Assembly: GCA_017614055.1 (NCBI GenBank)
Contig: JAGACP010000087.1
Span: forward strand, 1 to 6,925
DNA length: 6,925 nt
Direction of reading: 5' to 3'
Source: Erysipelotrichaceae bacterium
GTDB taxonomy: Bacteria; Bacillota_I; Bacilli_A; Erysipelotrichales; Erysipelotrichaceae
Below the pieces are notes generated by a model, which worked only from the letters and a program-made list of their open reading frames with translations, had not been told where the DNA came from and made no database searches. The position numbers and the translations under genes were made by a program. Position 1 is the first letter of the stretch. Each line of letters opens with the position of its first letter. Below, piece after piece: positions 5,684-6,925 of this stretch.

Positions 5684-6925
5684 ATCTGTTGTCATAGGTG
5701 AAACTGATGTCCTGATCGAGCACGGGAAGCAGTTCCTTCATGTCCTCGATGGTCACGTTCGAAGCCTTTTCCAGCTCTTCCTTCCTTGAAGGTTCCGAAA
5801 TATAGGCCACATTGTAGGCTCCGTAGTTGCTTCCGCAGCCCATGTCCATCAGAGAATCGCCGATCATGACGCATTCCCTGTTCCACTTGTTTCTTTCCAC
5901 TATGTCGAAGATCCCTTCCGGATCAGGTTTCAGTTTCGTGACATCATTCAGACCGCATACGTCGTCGATATACTCGCTCATACCGAATTCATCGGTAAGC
6001 TCCTTTATGCCTTTGGAAGTACGCGTCGATATTATCGCGATCTTGTATCCTTCGTCATGAAGAGTCTTGAGTACTTCAAGAGAATTCGGGGTCGGATGCG
6101 TGGTCTTCTTCGTCACTTCGATCTGCGTCTTCCTGTAATCCGCATACAGGGTGTCATAGTCGATTCCCGGGAAGTACTTCGGGAACAGATCCCTCAATGC
6201 GGGACCGATGATCTCGTCCTGTATCTCCGGGGTGAACTTTGATTCGTCCGAATACTTCCTGAACAGCGACCTGTACGCTTCGACGATGCACTGTCTGGTG
6301 TCCATGAGCGTTCCGTCGAAGTCGAAGAACAATGTCGGTTTATCTTTCTTGAGGATCTTGTTGAAGACACCGATGTATCCCAGCAAGCCAAGGATGACGA
6401 ACACTACCGATGTTACCTGAGCCATCTTGAGATTGCCCAGATACAGCGAATCCGTCCTTCTGGCCTCGATGAAGAACCTTATCACTCCATACCACATCAG
6501 ATAGGCGCAGGCCAGATCTCCCCTCTTGTTCTGCCTCTTGCGCAGCACGAACATGATGACGGCCCAGCCTATGAGACACAGCACGGATTCATAGAAGAAC
6601 ATCGGTTCATAGTAATGGCCGTCTATGTACATGCCGTCTTTAAGGAAAGACAGTATTCCATCGAAGTATTCAGCACCCACTTCTGCACCGTGACATTCCC
6701 TGTTCACGTAGTTGCCCCATCTGCCGATGGACTGCGCCAGCATGACGTTGGGCAGGATGATGTCCAGCAGCTTCATGAACGGATAGCGGTTCTTCTTCGC
6801 ATACCAGTATGCGAACAGCGCACCGAACACCAGTCCTCCCTGGATGGCCAGTCCGCCGTCCCAGATCTTGATGATCTCAAGCGGATCGGACATGTAGTAG
6901 GAGAAGTTGTAGAAGGTGCAGAACC
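5682..6925 (-). CDS. Fused prolipoprotein diacylglyceryl transferase / PpaX-like HAD phosphatase (5' end outside window)
   Basis: The frame is open from the window edge to TAA 5682, with 413 residues visible; about 75 N-terminal residues of Lgt are outside. The first part, down to about position 6350, is Lgt. This membrane enzyme moves diacylglycerol from phosphatidylglycerol to the lipobox cysteine of prolipoproteins. It shows WDGGLAIQGG, GRWGNYVNRE (the Lgt signature, with the essential Arg and Asn), YEPMFFYES and EARRTDSL, and several membrane helices. The second part (about 6345-5685) is a HAD hydrolase with all four motifs: DFDGT with both aspartates, the Ser/Thr motif IISTRT, the Lys of KPDPEG, and GDSLMD. 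IGPALRDLF and DMKELLPVL resemble B. subtilis PpaX, a pyrophosphatase. In Bacillus, hprK, lgt and ppaX are neighbouring genes, so this looks like a gene fusion. The linker (FNKILKKDKP) has no stop or frameshift. The His found in many Lgt proteins within AIHGG is Gln (6840-6842). Confidence 0.93.
   Translation of the reverse strand, partial: FCTFYNFSYYMSDPLEIIKIWDGGLAIQGGLVFGALFAYWYAKKNRYPFMKLLDIILPNVMLAQSIGRWGNYVNRECHGAEVGAEYFDGILSFLKDGMYIDGHYYEPMFFYESVLCLIGWAVIMFVLRKRQNKRGDLACAYLMWYGVIRFFIEARRTDSLYLGNLKMAQVTSVVFVILGLLGYIGVFNKILKKDKPTLFFDFDGTLMDTRQCIVEAYRSLFRKYSDESKFTPEIQDEIIGPALRDLFPKYFPGIDYDTLYADYRKTQIEVTKKTTHPTPNSLEVLKTLHDEGYKIAIISTRTSKGIKELTDEFGMSEYIDDVCGLNDVTKLKPDPEGIFDIVERNKWNRECVMIGDSLMDMGCGSNYGAYNVAYISEPSRKEELEKASNVTIEDMKELLPVLDQDISFTYDNR

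Noticed and set aside
1..6925. Defence system, mobile element, CRISPR array or tRNA
   Set aside because: I found no transposase or integrase, no spaced direct repeats, no terminal inverted repeats and no tRNA-like cloverleaf. Every stretch is accounted for by housekeeping genes or short regulatory gaps.

Overview
All genes that can be supported lie on the minus strand, so the window reads from high to low coordinates. The gene set points to a low- to mid-GC Gram-positive bacterium (Firmicutes/Bacillota): an L10-type leader before rplJ-rplL, an RsmC-like methyltransferase gene between rplL and rpoB as in Bacillus (ybxB), and an Lgt/PpaX pair. TGA is used as a stop (end of the methyltransferase gene) and no in-frame TGA occurs in the readable genes, so the code is not that of Mycoplasma. 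RpoB has Asn where most bacteria have the His526 of E. coli, a substitution known from Mollicutes. Together these suggest the Erysipelotrichia, the walled relatives of Mollicutes. That placement is inference, not proof.

Layout in transcription order. (1) 6925-5682: 3' part of a fused gene, Lgt (lipoprotein lipidation) joined to a PpaX-like HAD phosphatase, closed by a strong Rho-independent terminator. (2) 5636-4760: upp (uracil salvage) with its own probable promoter, followed after 1 nt by a 65-residue two-helix membrane protein that I do not recognise. (3) 4742-4574: a probable sigma-A-type promoter, then a ribosomal-protein L10 leader with a terminator-like hairpin. (4) 4573 to the window start: rplJ (L10), rplL (L7/L12), an rsmC-like methyltransferase gene and the first 960 codons of rpoB, closely spaced and apparently one operon. 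No gap exceeds 300 bases.

The main block builds the ribosomal stalk (L10 and L7/L12) and the RNA polymerase beta subunit, probably tuned by L10 binding to the leader. The upp and lgt-ppaX transcripts upstream are metabolic and envelope functions. The rplK-rplA pair that often precedes rplJ is not there.

Most of the window is housekeeping sequence. I do not see a new defence system, mobile element, CRISPR array or RNA gene other than the leader. The points worth a second look are the Lgt-PpaX fusion, RpoB Asn668 (natural rifampicin resistance predicted), an enlarged RpoB region with an apparent internal duplication, the long acidic L10 tail with an 18-bp DNA repeat, and the unknown membrane protein coupled to upp.
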